NCBI GenBank assembly: GCA_002295925.1
Contig: DBGO01000010.1
Coordinates: forward strand, 310,001 to 374,000
Length of the DNA stretch: 64,000 nt
Direction of reading: 5' to 3'
Origin: Flavobacteriales bacterium UBA852
GTDB taxonomy: Bacteria; Bacteroidota; Bacteroidia; Flavobacteriales_E; Vicingaceae
Shown: one piece after another, positions 45,987-54,503 of the stretch
Layout: every line of letters starts with the position of its first letter
Numbering within the stretch: position 1 is the stretch's first letter
The notes under the pieces: generated by a model
What the model was told of the DNA's origin: nothing
What the model saw: the letters and a program-made list of their open reading frames with translations, nothing else
Databases searched by the model: none
Made by a program: the position numbers and the translations under genes

Positions 45987-47198
45987 ATGCGTTTTCTTTA
46001 CACCATAGGGAACAAATTGTATTACTTTGTCATTCTATTGGCTTCATTTTTTAATGAAAAAGCAAAAAAGTGGATTAAGGGACGAAAACAATCCAACAAT
46101 ATTTTACAAGACAAGCCGGTAGAAAAAAAATATTTTTGGTTTCATTGTGCCAGTTTGGGAGAATTTGAACAAGCTCGCCCGCTTATAGAGAAATTAAAAT
46201 CCGACTATAATAAAAACATTCTCATTACATTCTTTTCACCTTCTGGGTACGAAATGCGAAAAAACTATCCTTTTGCCGAACATGTTTTATACTTACCGTT
46301 AGACACCACTAAAAACGCCAAACAATTTATAAAACGATTCAATATAGAAAAAGCTTTTTTTGTGAAGTATGAATTTTGGTTCAACTTTTTAAATGAATTG
46401 AAAAAAAACAACATTCCTGTTTATTTAATATCCGGGGTTTTCCGAAAAGACCAACTGTTCTTTAAACCTTATGGTAAATGGTTTAAAAATCAACTAAAAG
46501 CATTTACTACATTTTTTGTACAGAATGATGCATCAAAGAAACTATTGAATGAACATGGCTTTTCAAATGTAGTTGTTTCAGGAGATACACGATTTGATAC
46601 GGTTTGGGAAAATAAATTAAAAGCAAAACCCAACCCACGTATCGAAAAATTTAAAGGAAAAACAAAAGTTTTGATTGCCGGAAGTTGCTGGGAACCCGAA
46701 GAGGAAATTTTGATTGAAAGCATCAATAAAAAAATTATTCCAAATGATTGGAAAATAATTTTTGTTCCGCATGATGTCTCAAAAAAACACATTGACCGAA
46801 TAAAAACTCGACTGAATGAACCTTTCAGTCTATACTCTGAAAGCACATCATCCGATAATAAAGTTTTAATTATTGATACGATTGGAGAGCTTGCCAATGC
46901 TTATCAATATGGAGATATTGCATTTATTGGCGGCGGGTTCAAAAATGCATTGCACAACATTCTTGAACCGGCAGCTTTTGGCTTGCCTGTTTTGTTTGGC
47001 CCTAATCATAAAAAATATCCCGAAGCGGATTTAATTATGAAAGAAGGCTGTGCTTACGAAGTTGCATCCGTAAAAGAATTTCAAAATACACTAAGCCAAA
47101 TAGATAAAAATTTACATGCAGAAAAAGTAAAAAACGCTCAATTTATTGAGCGTTTTAGAGGTGCTGTCAATAAAGTGATTGAAAACATTAACGTTTAA
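45987..47198 (+). CDS. waaA: 3-deoxy-D-manno-octulosonic acid transferase (Kdo transferase)
   Basis: WaaA adds Kdo to lipid IVA at the inner face of the inner membrane. The 403-residue GT-B enzyme has an N-terminal hydrophobic helix (YYFVILLASFF), FHCASLGEFEQARPLIE with the catalytic Glu, the acceptor-side FVKYEFWFNFL, and the donor-site GGGFKNALHNILEPAAFGLPVLFGPNHKKYPEA. Length fits the Bacteroidota form. It overlaps the convergent T9SS gene by 11 bp at the stops. It supports an LPS- or lipooligosaccharide-bearing organism. Confidence 0.92.
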   Translation: MRFLYTIGNKLYYFVILLASFFNEKAKKWIKGRKQSNNILQDKPVEKKYFWFHCASLGEFEQARPLIEKLKSDYNKNILITFFSPSGYEMRKNYPFAEHVLYLPLDTTKNAKQFIKRFNIEKAFFVKYEFWFNFLNELKKNNIPVYLISGVFRKDQLFFKPYGKWFKNQLKAFTTFFVQNDASKKLLNEHGFSNVVVSGDTRFDTVWENKLKAKPNPRIEKFKGKTKVLIAGSCWEPEEEILIESINKKIIPNDWKIIFVPHDVSKKHIDRIKTRLNEPFSLYSESTSSDNKVLIIDTIGELANAYQYGDIAFIGGGFKNALHNILEPAAFGLPVLFGPNHKKYPEADLIMKEGCAYEVASVKEFQNTLSQIDKNLHAEKVKNAQFIERFRGAVNKVIENINV

Positions 47199-48474
47199 AC
47201 ACTTTTAATGATTCATTCATTTTTTCACCGTTTAAGCGAATAAAATATATTCCTGTTGAGATATTTTCATCTAATTGAAAATTATTCATCCCTTCTATAA
47301 TATTAACCGATTTGGAAGCAATTAATCTGCCCCGGGTATCCACAATTTCGATGGTTACTTTATCGGAGAAATTAGCTAAAACTTGTACTGCAAACCCTGA
47401 AAAGTTATCATACGCTTTTATTTCAAAATTATCTGTTTTACAACTTGCCACCACAACATCGGAATAATCAAATTTTCCGTCAAAATCTACTTGTTTTAAA
47501 CGGTAATAAGCCGTTCCGGATTCTTCATCAATAAACTCATAATAATTTATGGTATTGCTGTTACCATTTCCAGCAACAGTTCCGATAGAGAAAAAATCGG
47601 ATGCATCGAATGATTTTTGAACATCAAAATAATCATTATTTATTTCAGAAGCTGTAGTCCAAGATAATTTTACCGTACCATTATTTTGGCAATCAGCATT
47701 AAATTGTACCAATTCTACCGGTAACGGGTCATTTATGTCAGATAATGTCCAAGCGGCAAACATATCGCTTGATGCAAAAACCGGTGTTACCAAAACATTG
47801 CTCGCTGTATTTAAACTGGAAACTACTGCCCACATATCACCCCATAATCCGGCACCATCATTAAATCTTTGCGCGCCTAAATTCGCTTCTGCCAAAACAT
47901 TTCCTGCTGCCGACCATTCGTTATCTATATAAGTAAACGTTAAAAAACCGGAAGGTTTTGTAGAATATCCTTGCGCATTAACCAACCAAAAGCGGTCAAT
48001 TGCATATTCTGAATGATTTACTGCATTAGGCGCAATCATTTGCCCCATATGTGTAACCATTGATGGACGATAAGTGTTATTATCCCAAGTTGCGCCATCG
48101 TAAGTGCTAAAATCAATGTATCCACTTCCGGAGCCGGCAGTTCCAATAGTAAAGGAAAAAGGAATTCTATTTCCGGCATCAGTCGTTTGCGCATTATCGC
48201 CGTATGCTGCACCCGAACCAACATTATCAGTAAAAGGAACGGTATATGTACCTGTACTTGTCCCGATATTCCAGCGCACTTTGTTATATTCGCTTTCACT
48301 CACAATATTGCCTCCGGCGCCCAATTCGGTTATTGCATTGCTGTTTGGATTGTCAACAACCAAGTAAATTCCGTTTTGCATAACCATGAAGCCGCCATTG
48401 TTCATTACCAAGCGAGCTTGAGCAATGACAAGCACCGGCATGCATGCAAATAATATGGATATTAGTTTTTTCAT
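47188..48474 (-). CDS. T9SS type A secreted protein
   Basis: The 428-residue product has a signal peptide (MKKLISILFACMPVLVIA). The N-terminal domain (ARLVMNNGGFMVMQNGIYLVVDN, then ITELGAGGNIVSESEYNKVRWNIG and TGTYTVPFTDN) is of a kind often seen in Bacteroidota surface proteins. A region with VELVQFNADCQNNGTVKLSWTTASEINNDYF is an FN3-like stalk. The last 70 residues (EIKAYDNFSGFAVQVLANF, then IEIVDTRGRLIASKSV and STGIYFIRLNGEKMNESLKVFKR) are a type A sorting domain. The stop overlaps waaA. It is probably co-transcribed with the S74 tail-fibre-like gene 8 bp upstream. Confidence 0.87.
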   Translation of the reverse strand: MKKLISILFACMPVLVIAQARLVMNNGGFMVMQNGIYLVVDNPNSNAITELGAGGNIVSESEYNKVRWNIGTSTGTYTVPFTDNVGSGAAYGDNAQTTDAGNRIPFSFTIGTAGSGSGYIDFSTYDGATWDNNTYRPSMVTHMGQMIAPNAVNHSEYAIDRFWLVNAQGYSTKPSGFLTFTYIDNEWSAAGNVLAEANLGAQRFNDGAGLWGDMWAVVSSLNTASNVLVTPVFASSDMFAAWTLSDINDPLPVELVQFNADCQNNGTVKLSWTTASEINNDYFDVQKSFDASDFFSIGTVAGNGNSNTINYYEFIDEESGTAYYRLKQVDFDGKFDYSDVVVASCKTDNFEIKAYDNFSGFAVQVLANFSDKVTIEIVDTRGRLIASKSVNIIEGMNNFQLDENISTGIYFIRLNGEKMNESLKVFKR

Positions 48475-48481
48475 TGGTTGA

Positions 48482-49939
48482 CTATTGTTTTTCGTAAAGT
48501 TTGTTTACTAATTCTTTTAATTCATCAATTTGCTTTTGTTGTTCATTGATAATTTGTTGTTGTTCTTTTATAGCCTTAGTTAATATTGGCACGATGGAAA
48601 CATAATCGACTACTTTGAAAATGTCTTTTTCTACTTTTTCAGAAGACATTCCAGTCGTTTTCACTGTATTTGTGTTTAAAAATATAGTTTTATCTTTTAC
48701 AATATTTGGTAATACTTGTTCAACTTCTTGCGCAATAAACCCAAATCTTAAATTTTCTTCAAAACCAGCTTTAGGATATTTTTCAACATCATAATTAAAT
48801 GACACAGGATTTAGTTTAGAAACTATATCTAAAGCAGAGTCAATCGGTTTAATATCTTTTTTTAATCTTTTATCGGAACCAAAATAAGTGCCAGCACAAT
48901 AAACATCTGCATTAAAATACCCTGCCCAACCAGTGTATCCTCCTGTGAATGCTAAGTTAGCCAACAAAGCAACTCCACTTTCATTATTTGCATCAGCTTC
49001 AACTCCAACTCCCCCGCTTCCAGAGTTTGTATTATTTAAACTTAAACCTATTACAGCAGCTGCTTGATAAGCTGAACCACTATAATTAGTAACGCCCATT
49101 AATACTCGATTTCCATTAGAGGTTGATGTTTGATTAAATTGAGCTAAAGCTCCTGTGTTTGAACCATAAGTATTCTCCCAATAAGTTAACCAAGAATTTT
49201 CACCTGTAGAATTAAATGTAATTGGATTGCTTGGGGCAGTTCCGGCATTAAATCCTATTCTATTAGCACTTGCATCTATAACAAACATATCCGTTTGCCC
49301 ATCACTTTCTACTCTAAAATCATAATTATTTGATGCATCGTTAAAAACAGCTTCTGTAGTACTCATTCTAAATCTTTCTACCCCTGCAGTTGAAAAACCT
49401 AATGTATTGGTAGTAATCCGATACATTCCAATATCTGTATCGCTATTCCAACTGTAAAATGGAGCTCCGGCAGAACCATTACCATAAGCTAATGCTTGAT
49501 AACCATTAGCTATTCTAAGGCGTATTGTATTATTTGTTCTAAAATCTAATGCTTGTGCATCGGTTGTACCTAAAAAATTGGTTCCAGCAGTTGTTCCGGC
49601 ATTTCCCAACAAACTCCAATCTTTTCCTCCGCTTCCGCCAAATGCAACCCATTTACTGCCATCCCAGTAATAATAACCGGGATAAACTGCTGTAGCACCT
49701 GAACCGGCAGTTGCCGTATTATATACCAATAACGATGTTGCTACACCTCCACCTATAGGAGCATTGGACGTAGTAGAAGATAATGCAACACGAGGTATTA
49801 AAACACCTTTATTAGTGGCACTGACATCTAACATTGCCGAAGCATTTGGCGCAGCACCCGTTGCATTAATACCAATATTTTGAGCAAATGATGCTGTTGA
49901 AATTATTACTGAAGCAGCTAAAATGTAAATCTTTTTCAT
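48482..49939 (-). CDS. Secreted tail-fibre-like protein with S74 chaperone domain
   Basis: The 485-residue product has a signal peptide (MKKIYILAASVIISTASFA). The N-terminal ASAMLDVSATNKGVLIPRVALSS and WDGSKWVAFGG segments are common in Bacteroidota tail-fibre-like proteins. A C-terminal intramolecular chaperone (Peptidase S74) domain starts at GSDKRLKKDIKPI, with Ser355 and Lys360 fitting the self-cleaving dyad, followed by LNPVSFNYD and FGFIAQEVEQVLP. The last 45 residues form a coiled coil rich in Gln and Lys, as in trimeric fibre proteins. No T9SS sorting domain is visible. It is co-transcribed with the T9SS type A gene. A surface or trimeric fibre role is inferred. Confidence 0.88.
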   Translation of the reverse strand: MKKIYILAASVIISTASFAQNIGINATGAAPNASAMLDVSATNKGVLIPRVALSSTTSNAPIGGGVATSLLVYNTATAGSGATAVYPGYYYWDGSKWVAFGGSGGKDWSLLGNAGTTAGTNFLGTTDAQALDFRTNNTIRLRIANGYQALAYGNGSAGAPFYSWNSDTDIGMYRITTNTLGFSTAGVERFRMSTTEAVFNDASNNYDFRVESDGQTDMFVIDASANRIGFNAGTAPSNPITFNSTGENSWLTYWENTYGSNTGALAQFNQTSTSNGNRVLMGVTNYSGSAYQAAAVIGLSLNNTNSGSGGVGVEADANNESGVALLANLAFTGGYTGWAGYFNADVYCAGTYFGSDKRLKKDIKPIDSALDIVSKLNPVSFNYDVEKYPKAGFEENLRFGFIAQEVEQVLPNIVKDKTIFLNTNTVKTTGMSSEKVEKDIFKVVDYVSIVPILTKAIKEQQQIINEQQKQIDELKELVNKLYEKQ

Positions 49940-49960
49940 AGTAATTTGGGATTTAATTTA

Positions 49961-49968
49961 CAAATTTA
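49961..49968 (-). promoter_or_regulatory. -7 element of the S74 protein gene
   Basis: On the minus strand this reads TAAATTTG, an exact TAnnTTTG match, 21 bp before the start at 49939. A TTG about 21 bp further upstream may be the -33 element. The promoter overlaps the first codons of the divergent pabB gene. Confidence 0.5.
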
Positions 49969-49969
49969 A

Positions 49970-51265
49970 ATGAAATTTGTTTTCATGTCAAGTATTCTAT
50001 ATACGAATAAAAGAAAAAAAAGGTTGCCTAATCCTTTAATATTCAATTTATTATGCAGTGTCAAGTTTATAAGCTCTATTGATAATCTTGGGGTTTTCTA
50101 TAATAATGATTATTCAACCGGCTTTGAAAATTTAATTTTTCTTTCCTCAAAAAAAAATGAAATAACGGATATCAGCCAGATTGGATTTGATAAGTGGTTG
50201 TTTGGTTATATTGCTTATGATTATAAAAATCAGATTGAAAACCTATACTCTAACAATGAGGACAATATAGCATTTGATACGATTCGTTTTTTTGAACCTG
50301 AAATTGTAATAGGAATTAACAATAGCAAGTATTCATTTCTGCACGTAACGAACGAAAAACTAAAAAAAAAGGTTGAAGCTATTTTAAAAGATAATATCAC
50401 TTCATACAAAAAAAGTAAAACACCAAGTTCAATTCTTATTCAACAAAAAACCGGCAAAAATGAATATTTACAAGCAGTAGAAAATTTAAAAAAACACATC
50501 AAGCGCGGCGATATTTATGAAGTTAATTATTGCCACGAGTTTTTTGCAGAAGATTGTCAAATCACCCCTTATCAACTCTATATTGATTTGATGACCGAAT
50601 CACCAACACCATTTTCTGTATTCTTGAAACAGGGCAATAAATTTTTAATTAGTGCGTCGCCCGAAAGATTTTTAAAAAAAAGCGGCTCAAAAATTATTTC
50701 TCAACCTATTAAGGGGACTATAAAAAGAGACATTCACCATTCTGAGAATGATGAGAAACTTAAAGAAACCTTAAAAAACGACCCAAAGGAACGAAGTGAA
50801 AATATTATGATAGTTGATTTGGTGCGGAATGATTTAAGCCGGATTGCCAAAAAAAATTCAGTAAAAGTTGATGAACTATGTGCCATTTACAGCTTTCCTC
50901 AGGTTCATCAAATGATTTCTACTGTTTCGGCTGAATTGGAGGATAATACTACCTTTAAAGACATTATTCACGCTACATTTCCGATGGGTTCGATGACAGG
51001 CGCACCCAAAATCAGTGCGATGAAGTTGATAGAAAAATATGAAACAACCAAAAGAGGTTTATATTCGGGAACGGTGGGATACATTAAACCTAACGGCGAT
51101 TTTGATTTCAATGTAGTAATACGGAGTATGCAATATAATGCAGAAAAACAGTATCTTAGCTTTATGGTTGGCGGAGCTATTACATTTTTATCCGACCCTG
51201 AGAAAGAGTATAACGAAACCTTACTGAAAGCTTCTGCAATGCTTAAAATATTGACGAATGAATGA
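49970..51265 (+). CDS. pabB: Aminodeoxychorismate synthase component I
   Basis: PabB makes 4-amino-4-deoxychorismate for folate. The 431-residue product has the chorismate-family motifs FKRGDIYEVNYCHEF-type start (HIKRGDIYEVNYC), LISASPERFL, PIKGTIKR, SENIMIVDLVRNDLSRIA and FPMGSMTGAPKISAMKL. The Lys in PIKGT is typical of PabB and absent in anthranilate synthase, which supports the call. The start may be ATG 49970 or the next at 49985. The N-terminal 110 residues are shorter and less conserved than in E. coli. It overlaps tilS by 8 bp. No pabA is in the window. Confidence 0.88.
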   Translation: MKFVFMSSILYTNKRKKRLPNPLIFNLLCSVKFISSIDNLGVFYNNDYSTGFENLIFLSSKKNEITDISQIGFDKWLFGYIAYDYKNQIENLYSNNEDNIAFDTIRFFEPEIVIGINNSKYSFLHVTNEKLKKKVEAILKDNITSYKKSKTPSSILIQQKTGKNEYLQAVENLKKHIKRGDIYEVNYCHEFFAEDCQITPYQLYIDLMTESPTPFSVFLKQGNKFLISASPERFLKKSGSKIISQPIKGTIKRDIHHSENDEKLKETLKNDPKERSENIMIVDLVRNDLSRIAKKNSVKVDELCAIYSFPQVHQMISTVSAELEDNTTFKDIIHATFPMGSMTGAPKISAMKLIEKYETTKRGLYSGTVGYIKPNGDFDFNVVIRSMQYNAEKQYLSFMVGGAITFLSDPEKEYNETLLKASAMLKILTNE

Positions 51266-52580
51266 AAAACAATTCACCCGAAACTTCATTAAATATATCG
51301 GTCAAGATTTTGGCAATAAAAAATTTTTATTGGCCGTTTCTGGAGGTATAGATTCAATGGTATTGACTCATTTGTTTCATAAAAACCAATTGAATTTTGC
51401 CGTTGCTCATTGCAATTTTAAGCTACGAAAAAACGACTCGGACGAAGACGAAAAATTTATTCACGACTTTTGCTCAAAGCACCACATCCCGTTCTATGTC
51501 AAATCTTTTGACACCGAAAAGTTTGCCAAAGAAAACCGGCTTTCTGTTCAAATGGCGGCAAGAGAATTACGCTATCAATTTTTCTTTGAGATTTTAGAAA
51601 CCGAAAATTTCGATTATTTGGCTACAGCCCATCACGCCAATGACCAAGCCGAAACCATTCTGTCTAATCTGATTCGCGGTACCGGAATTGACGGATTGAA
51701 AGGAATGCTTTTCTTACAAAACAATATTTTCAGACCACTATTAAGTTTCACAAAGTCCGAATTAACTGCATTTGCCAAAAACAACAATATCGCTTGGCGA
51801 GAAGACAGTAGCAATGCATCAATAAAATACAAACGAAACGCCATCAGGCATAAAATCATTCCCGGAATTGAAAAACTTAATCCGGCGTTTATAGAAAATA
51901 TTCTTTCTTTCTCAGAAAAAATGATGCAAACACAAACCATTTACTTTGAAAAAATAACAGAAGAAAAGAAGCAGTATTTTAAAGAAGAAAATAAAATCAT
52001 TTACATAGATAAATCGTTTGACGACGAGCTTGAATCTCCAACACAATATCTGTTTGAATGGATAAAACCCTATGGTTTTAATTACACGCAATCCAAAGAA
52101 ATTTTGGCATCTATCGCTAAAACCGGGAGACTTTTCTATTCCGAAAATTACATTTTGACCATAGACAGGAAACAACTCATTATTTCTGCCAAAGAAAATA
52201 GTAATACTAATGAAACACACTTTAAATATTTGAATGATTTACAGAAAGCATTTGAAGTTCAACTTATTGACAAGCCGAACTTAACATCATTTCATGCTGA
52301 CCCAAAATACGGATATTTCGACTTGGGCAAAATTACTTTTCCGCTAATGTTAAGAACGTGGCAAGCCGGCGATAAGTTTAAGCCCTTTGGAATGAAAGGA
52401 TTTAAAAAATTAAGCGATTTTTTTGTAGATGAAAAGATTCCCCGAAACGATAAAAATTGCATCCCTGTTCTAACCGATGCAAACGACAATATTATATGGA
52501 TTTGCGGATTTCGTACCGATGATCGTTTTAAAATTTCGGATAAAACAAAAAAAATATTACTTTTAAAAATGATAAATTAA
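51258..52580 (+). CDS. tilS: tRNA(Ile)-lysidine synthetase
   Basis: TilS modifies C34 of tRNA-Ile(CAU) to lysidine, changing its decoding to AUA. The 440-residue product has the ATP-pyrophosphatase P-loop AVSGGIDSMVL, AHCNFKLRKND, ATAHHANDQAETILSNLIRGTGIDGLKGM, and KYKRNAIRHKIIP, plus the C-terminal TilS domain (LRTWQAGDKFKPFGMKGFKKLSDFFVDEKIPR). It overlaps pabB, giving a tight pair; the functional link is probably only co-expression. A small membrane gene follows after 7 bp. Confidence 0.94.
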   Translation: MNEKQFTRNFIKYIGQDFGNKKFLLAVSGGIDSMVLTHLFHKNQLNFAVAHCNFKLRKNDSDEDEKFIHDFCSKHHIPFYVKSFDTEKFAKENRLSVQMAARELRYQFFFEILETENFDYLATAHHANDQAETILSNLIRGTGIDGLKGMLFLQNNIFRPLLSFTKSELTAFAKNNNIAWREDSSNASIKYKRNAIRHKIIPGIEKLNPAFIENILSFSEKMMQTQTIYFEKITEEKKQYFKEENKIIYIDKSFDDELESPTQYLFEWIKPYGFNYTQSKEILASIAKTGRLFYSENYILTIDRKQLIISAKENSNTNETHFKYLNDLQKAFEVQLIDKPNLTSFHADPKYGYFDLGKITFPLMLRTWQAGDKFKPFGMKGFKKLSDFFVDEKIPRNDKNCIPVLTDANDNIIWICGFRTDDRFKISDKTKKILLLKMIN

Positions 52581-52587
52581 AATCCGT

Positions 52588-53109
52588 TTGGCAGAAAACA
52601 GCAACATATTATTTGAAGAAAAGCAGTATTTGGGTTACAATAAATTTTCTTTTTTAAGACGAATAATCTTAGCCTTATTTTGCTTTTTTGCCTATTACGC
52701 CGTTACCAACGACAATGTCAACAGCAAATTGGTTGAACAAATAGACAACAGCGGAAATATTTTCTTTTTTATGGGAGTTGTTATTCTATTATTGTCCGTA
52801 GGTTTAATTTTTGTCTTGCATATCCATACCAAAATAGAAGGCAACAACCTGATACTCGACGGGCTTTGGACATCCAGAAAAGTAAAAATAGACCTAAACA
52901 ACATTGTTTCTGCCGAAAAAGTAAAATACAGCAAATACTTACTCAACCCTCCCATCTATAACTTGCATCGGCGAGGAGTGATTAAATTTTATACGCGTGG
53001 CGATTGGGCTGTTAAATTAAAAGACAAAGACGGACTGACATATATTATAGGCACGCAAAAACCGGATGAATTTTTGGCGGCTGTCAAAAAAATCATTTCA
53101 AATAAGTAA
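52588..53109 (+). CDS. Small membrane protein, PH-like C-terminal domain, unknown
   Basis: The 173-residue product starts at TTG 52588. Two helices are visible at about 24-42 (IILALFCFFAYYAVT) and 58-80 (IFFFMGVVILLLSVGLIFVL), followed by a soluble beta-rich part (KIEGNNLILDGLWTSRKVKIDLNNIVSAEKVKY, then GVIKFYTRGDWAVKLKDKDGLTYIIGTQKPDEFLAAVKK) that resembles bacterial PH-like domains of membrane proteins. It follows tilS by 7 bp. The role is unknown; a membrane-linked binding function is inferred. Confidence 0.68.
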   Translation: MAENSNILFEEKQYLGYNKFSFLRRIILALFCFFAYYAVTNDNVNSKLVEQIDNSGNIFFFMGVVILLLSVGLIFVLHIHTKIEGNNLILDGLWTSRKVKIDLNNIVSAEKVKYSKYLLNPPIYNLHRRGVIKFYTRGDWAVKLKDKDGLTYIIGTQKPDEFLAAVKKIISNK

Positions 53110-53164
53110 CAAATATCACACTACTTACGTAAAAGATGAGCAACCTATCTAAATTGTTTGCCCT

Positions 53165-53452
53165 ATGAATACTTCTACTGCTCAGCTCATCGATAAAGAA
53201 CAAGTTGCCGGTTTAAAATTCCCTAAAGAAGAAGTGCTAACCGATCAAAAAGCAATTAAAGAACGTCAATCAACACTTGAAAGAGGAATGACATTAGGCA
53301 ACCTTCAGAAACAAAAATCACGCATTTATTTCAAAGATGATAAAAGTGAAAAAGTTGTCGAGACTACCATTTGGGCAGTTACCAGCAATTTTATTCTGCT
53401 TAAATACGGCATTTCAATACCTATAAACAGAATCTTGAAAATTAAATTCTGA
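53165..53452 (+). CDS. Small conserved-looking protein, unknown
   Basis: The 95-residue product has no signal or membrane segment. It begins with a helical, charged part (EQVAGLKFPKEEVLTDQKAIKERQSTLERGMTLGNLQKQK) and ends in a small beta-rich unit (SRIYFKDDKSEKVVETTIWAVTSNFILLKYGISIPINRILKIKF). A similar pattern (VETTxWxVTxxxIxLKxGxxIPIxRI) is familiar to me from other Bacteroidota. The end resembles a small sheet that could bind nucleic acid or protein, but no function is known. The convergent PorP/SprF stop is directly adjacent. Confidence 0.65.
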   Translation: MNTSTAQLIDKEQVAGLKFPKEEVLTDQKAIKERQSTLERGMTLGNLQKQKSRIYFKDDKSEKVVETTIWAVTSNFILLKYGISIPINRILKIKF

Positions 53453-54490
53453 TTAACGGAAACGCGATTTACTTTTTATTTTCTCCGACTCAAACAAATA
53501 GCGCAACGAAATTTCAAAAGCACCTTTATAGTTTGACGCTTGATTTAACGATGAGATATTAAAATCATAGCTCATACCAAACAAATACTTATCGTAATTC
53601 AACAAAAAAGTTACGGCTGCAGCATCTTTCCATCTGTACATTGCACCTAATCCTGCACTGATGCTTTTTACTCCGGTTGTTTTGGTTGACGCTTTTTGAA
53701 AGGCATACATAAAATTACTGCCTATTATAAATTCCTTTAATTTTCCTTGATAATAATACGCCAAGGTTGGCAAAGCTTTAATTTTTTCATTGATGTTAAT
53801 TTCTGCTTCCGAGTGAAGAACCCAGCGATAATACAACCGGTCTTTGGTAATGTTTACATAATCTATTTCCGGTTTATTTAAATGATGAACCGCTATACCC
53901 GAGGTAATGCGCTGAACAACGGCTTTGTACATTTCATTTTTGTAATAAGTATGAACCACACCTATAGCGGCATCTAATTTACCAAAAGCCATTGTGCCAT
54001 CACCAAAATTTTCATTTGGCGATAACGACGGATTGTATTGATAACCGTCAAACTGATTTCCCCAACTTAATGTAGAAGTATTGGCACTTCGCTGAAAATA
54101 ACCACCCTGAATTCCTGCTCCAATAATATTTTCAGCATCTATTGGTAAATGATACGCTCCTGAAAAATTCACTTGTGTTAAACTCATTTGCGAATCTCCG
54201 GCTTTATCATTATAGACATAAATTCCGCCCGCCCAATAACCTTTTTTATTTTGCGAATTTTTAAAATTCATATCGTAGCCGGCTTTTATACTCACATAAG
54301 GCGTAGTAACACTCCGCCATTGCGAACGATACATTAACGTTGCTCTTTGTTTATAAAATGCGCCTGCATTAGCAGGATTCAATACCAAAGGCGACATATA
54401 AATTTCTGTAAAATGAATATCTTGAGCCGATATATTTTTTTTCGAAATACTAAAAATCAAAATCAATAATATGCAAAAACTTTTTTTCAT
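53453..54490 (-). CDS. PorP/SprF family outer-membrane protein, second copy
   Basis: The 345-residue product has a signal peptide (MKKSFCILLILIFSISKKNISA), the hallmark QDIHFTEIYMSPLVLNPANAGAF, YRSQWRSVTTPYVS, repeated barrel strands, and an end (ISLRYLFESEKIKSKSRFR) very like the first PorP/SprF protein. It lies 13 bp downstream of the 1215-residue adhesin and is thus probably its export or anchoring partner (inference from sprB-sprF logic). Confidence 0.9.
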   Translation of the reverse strand: MKKSFCILLILIFSISKKNISAQDIHFTEIYMSPLVLNPANAGAFYKQRATLMYRSQWRSVTTPYVSIKAGYDMNFKNSQNKKGYWAGGIYVYNDKAGDSQMSLTQVNFSGAYHLPIDAENIIGAGIQGGYFQRSANTSTLSWGNQFDGYQYNPSLSPNENFGDGTMAFGKLDAAIGVVHTYYKNEMYKAVVQRITSGIAVHHLNKPEIDYVNITKDRLYYRWVLHSEAEININEKIKALPTLAYYYQGKLKEFIIGSNFMYAFQKASTKTTGVKSISAGLGAMYRWKDAAAVTFLLNYDKYLFGMSYDFNISSLNQASNYKGAFEISLRYLFESEKIKSKSRFR

Positions 54491-54503
54491 TTTTCCTGTT
54501 TAA

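Noticed and set aside
48482..49939. Prophage origin for the tail-fibre-like S74 gene
   Set aside because: It has a Sec signal peptide and a T9SS neighbour, with no other phage genes nearby; S74 domains occur widely in Bacteroidota surface proteins.
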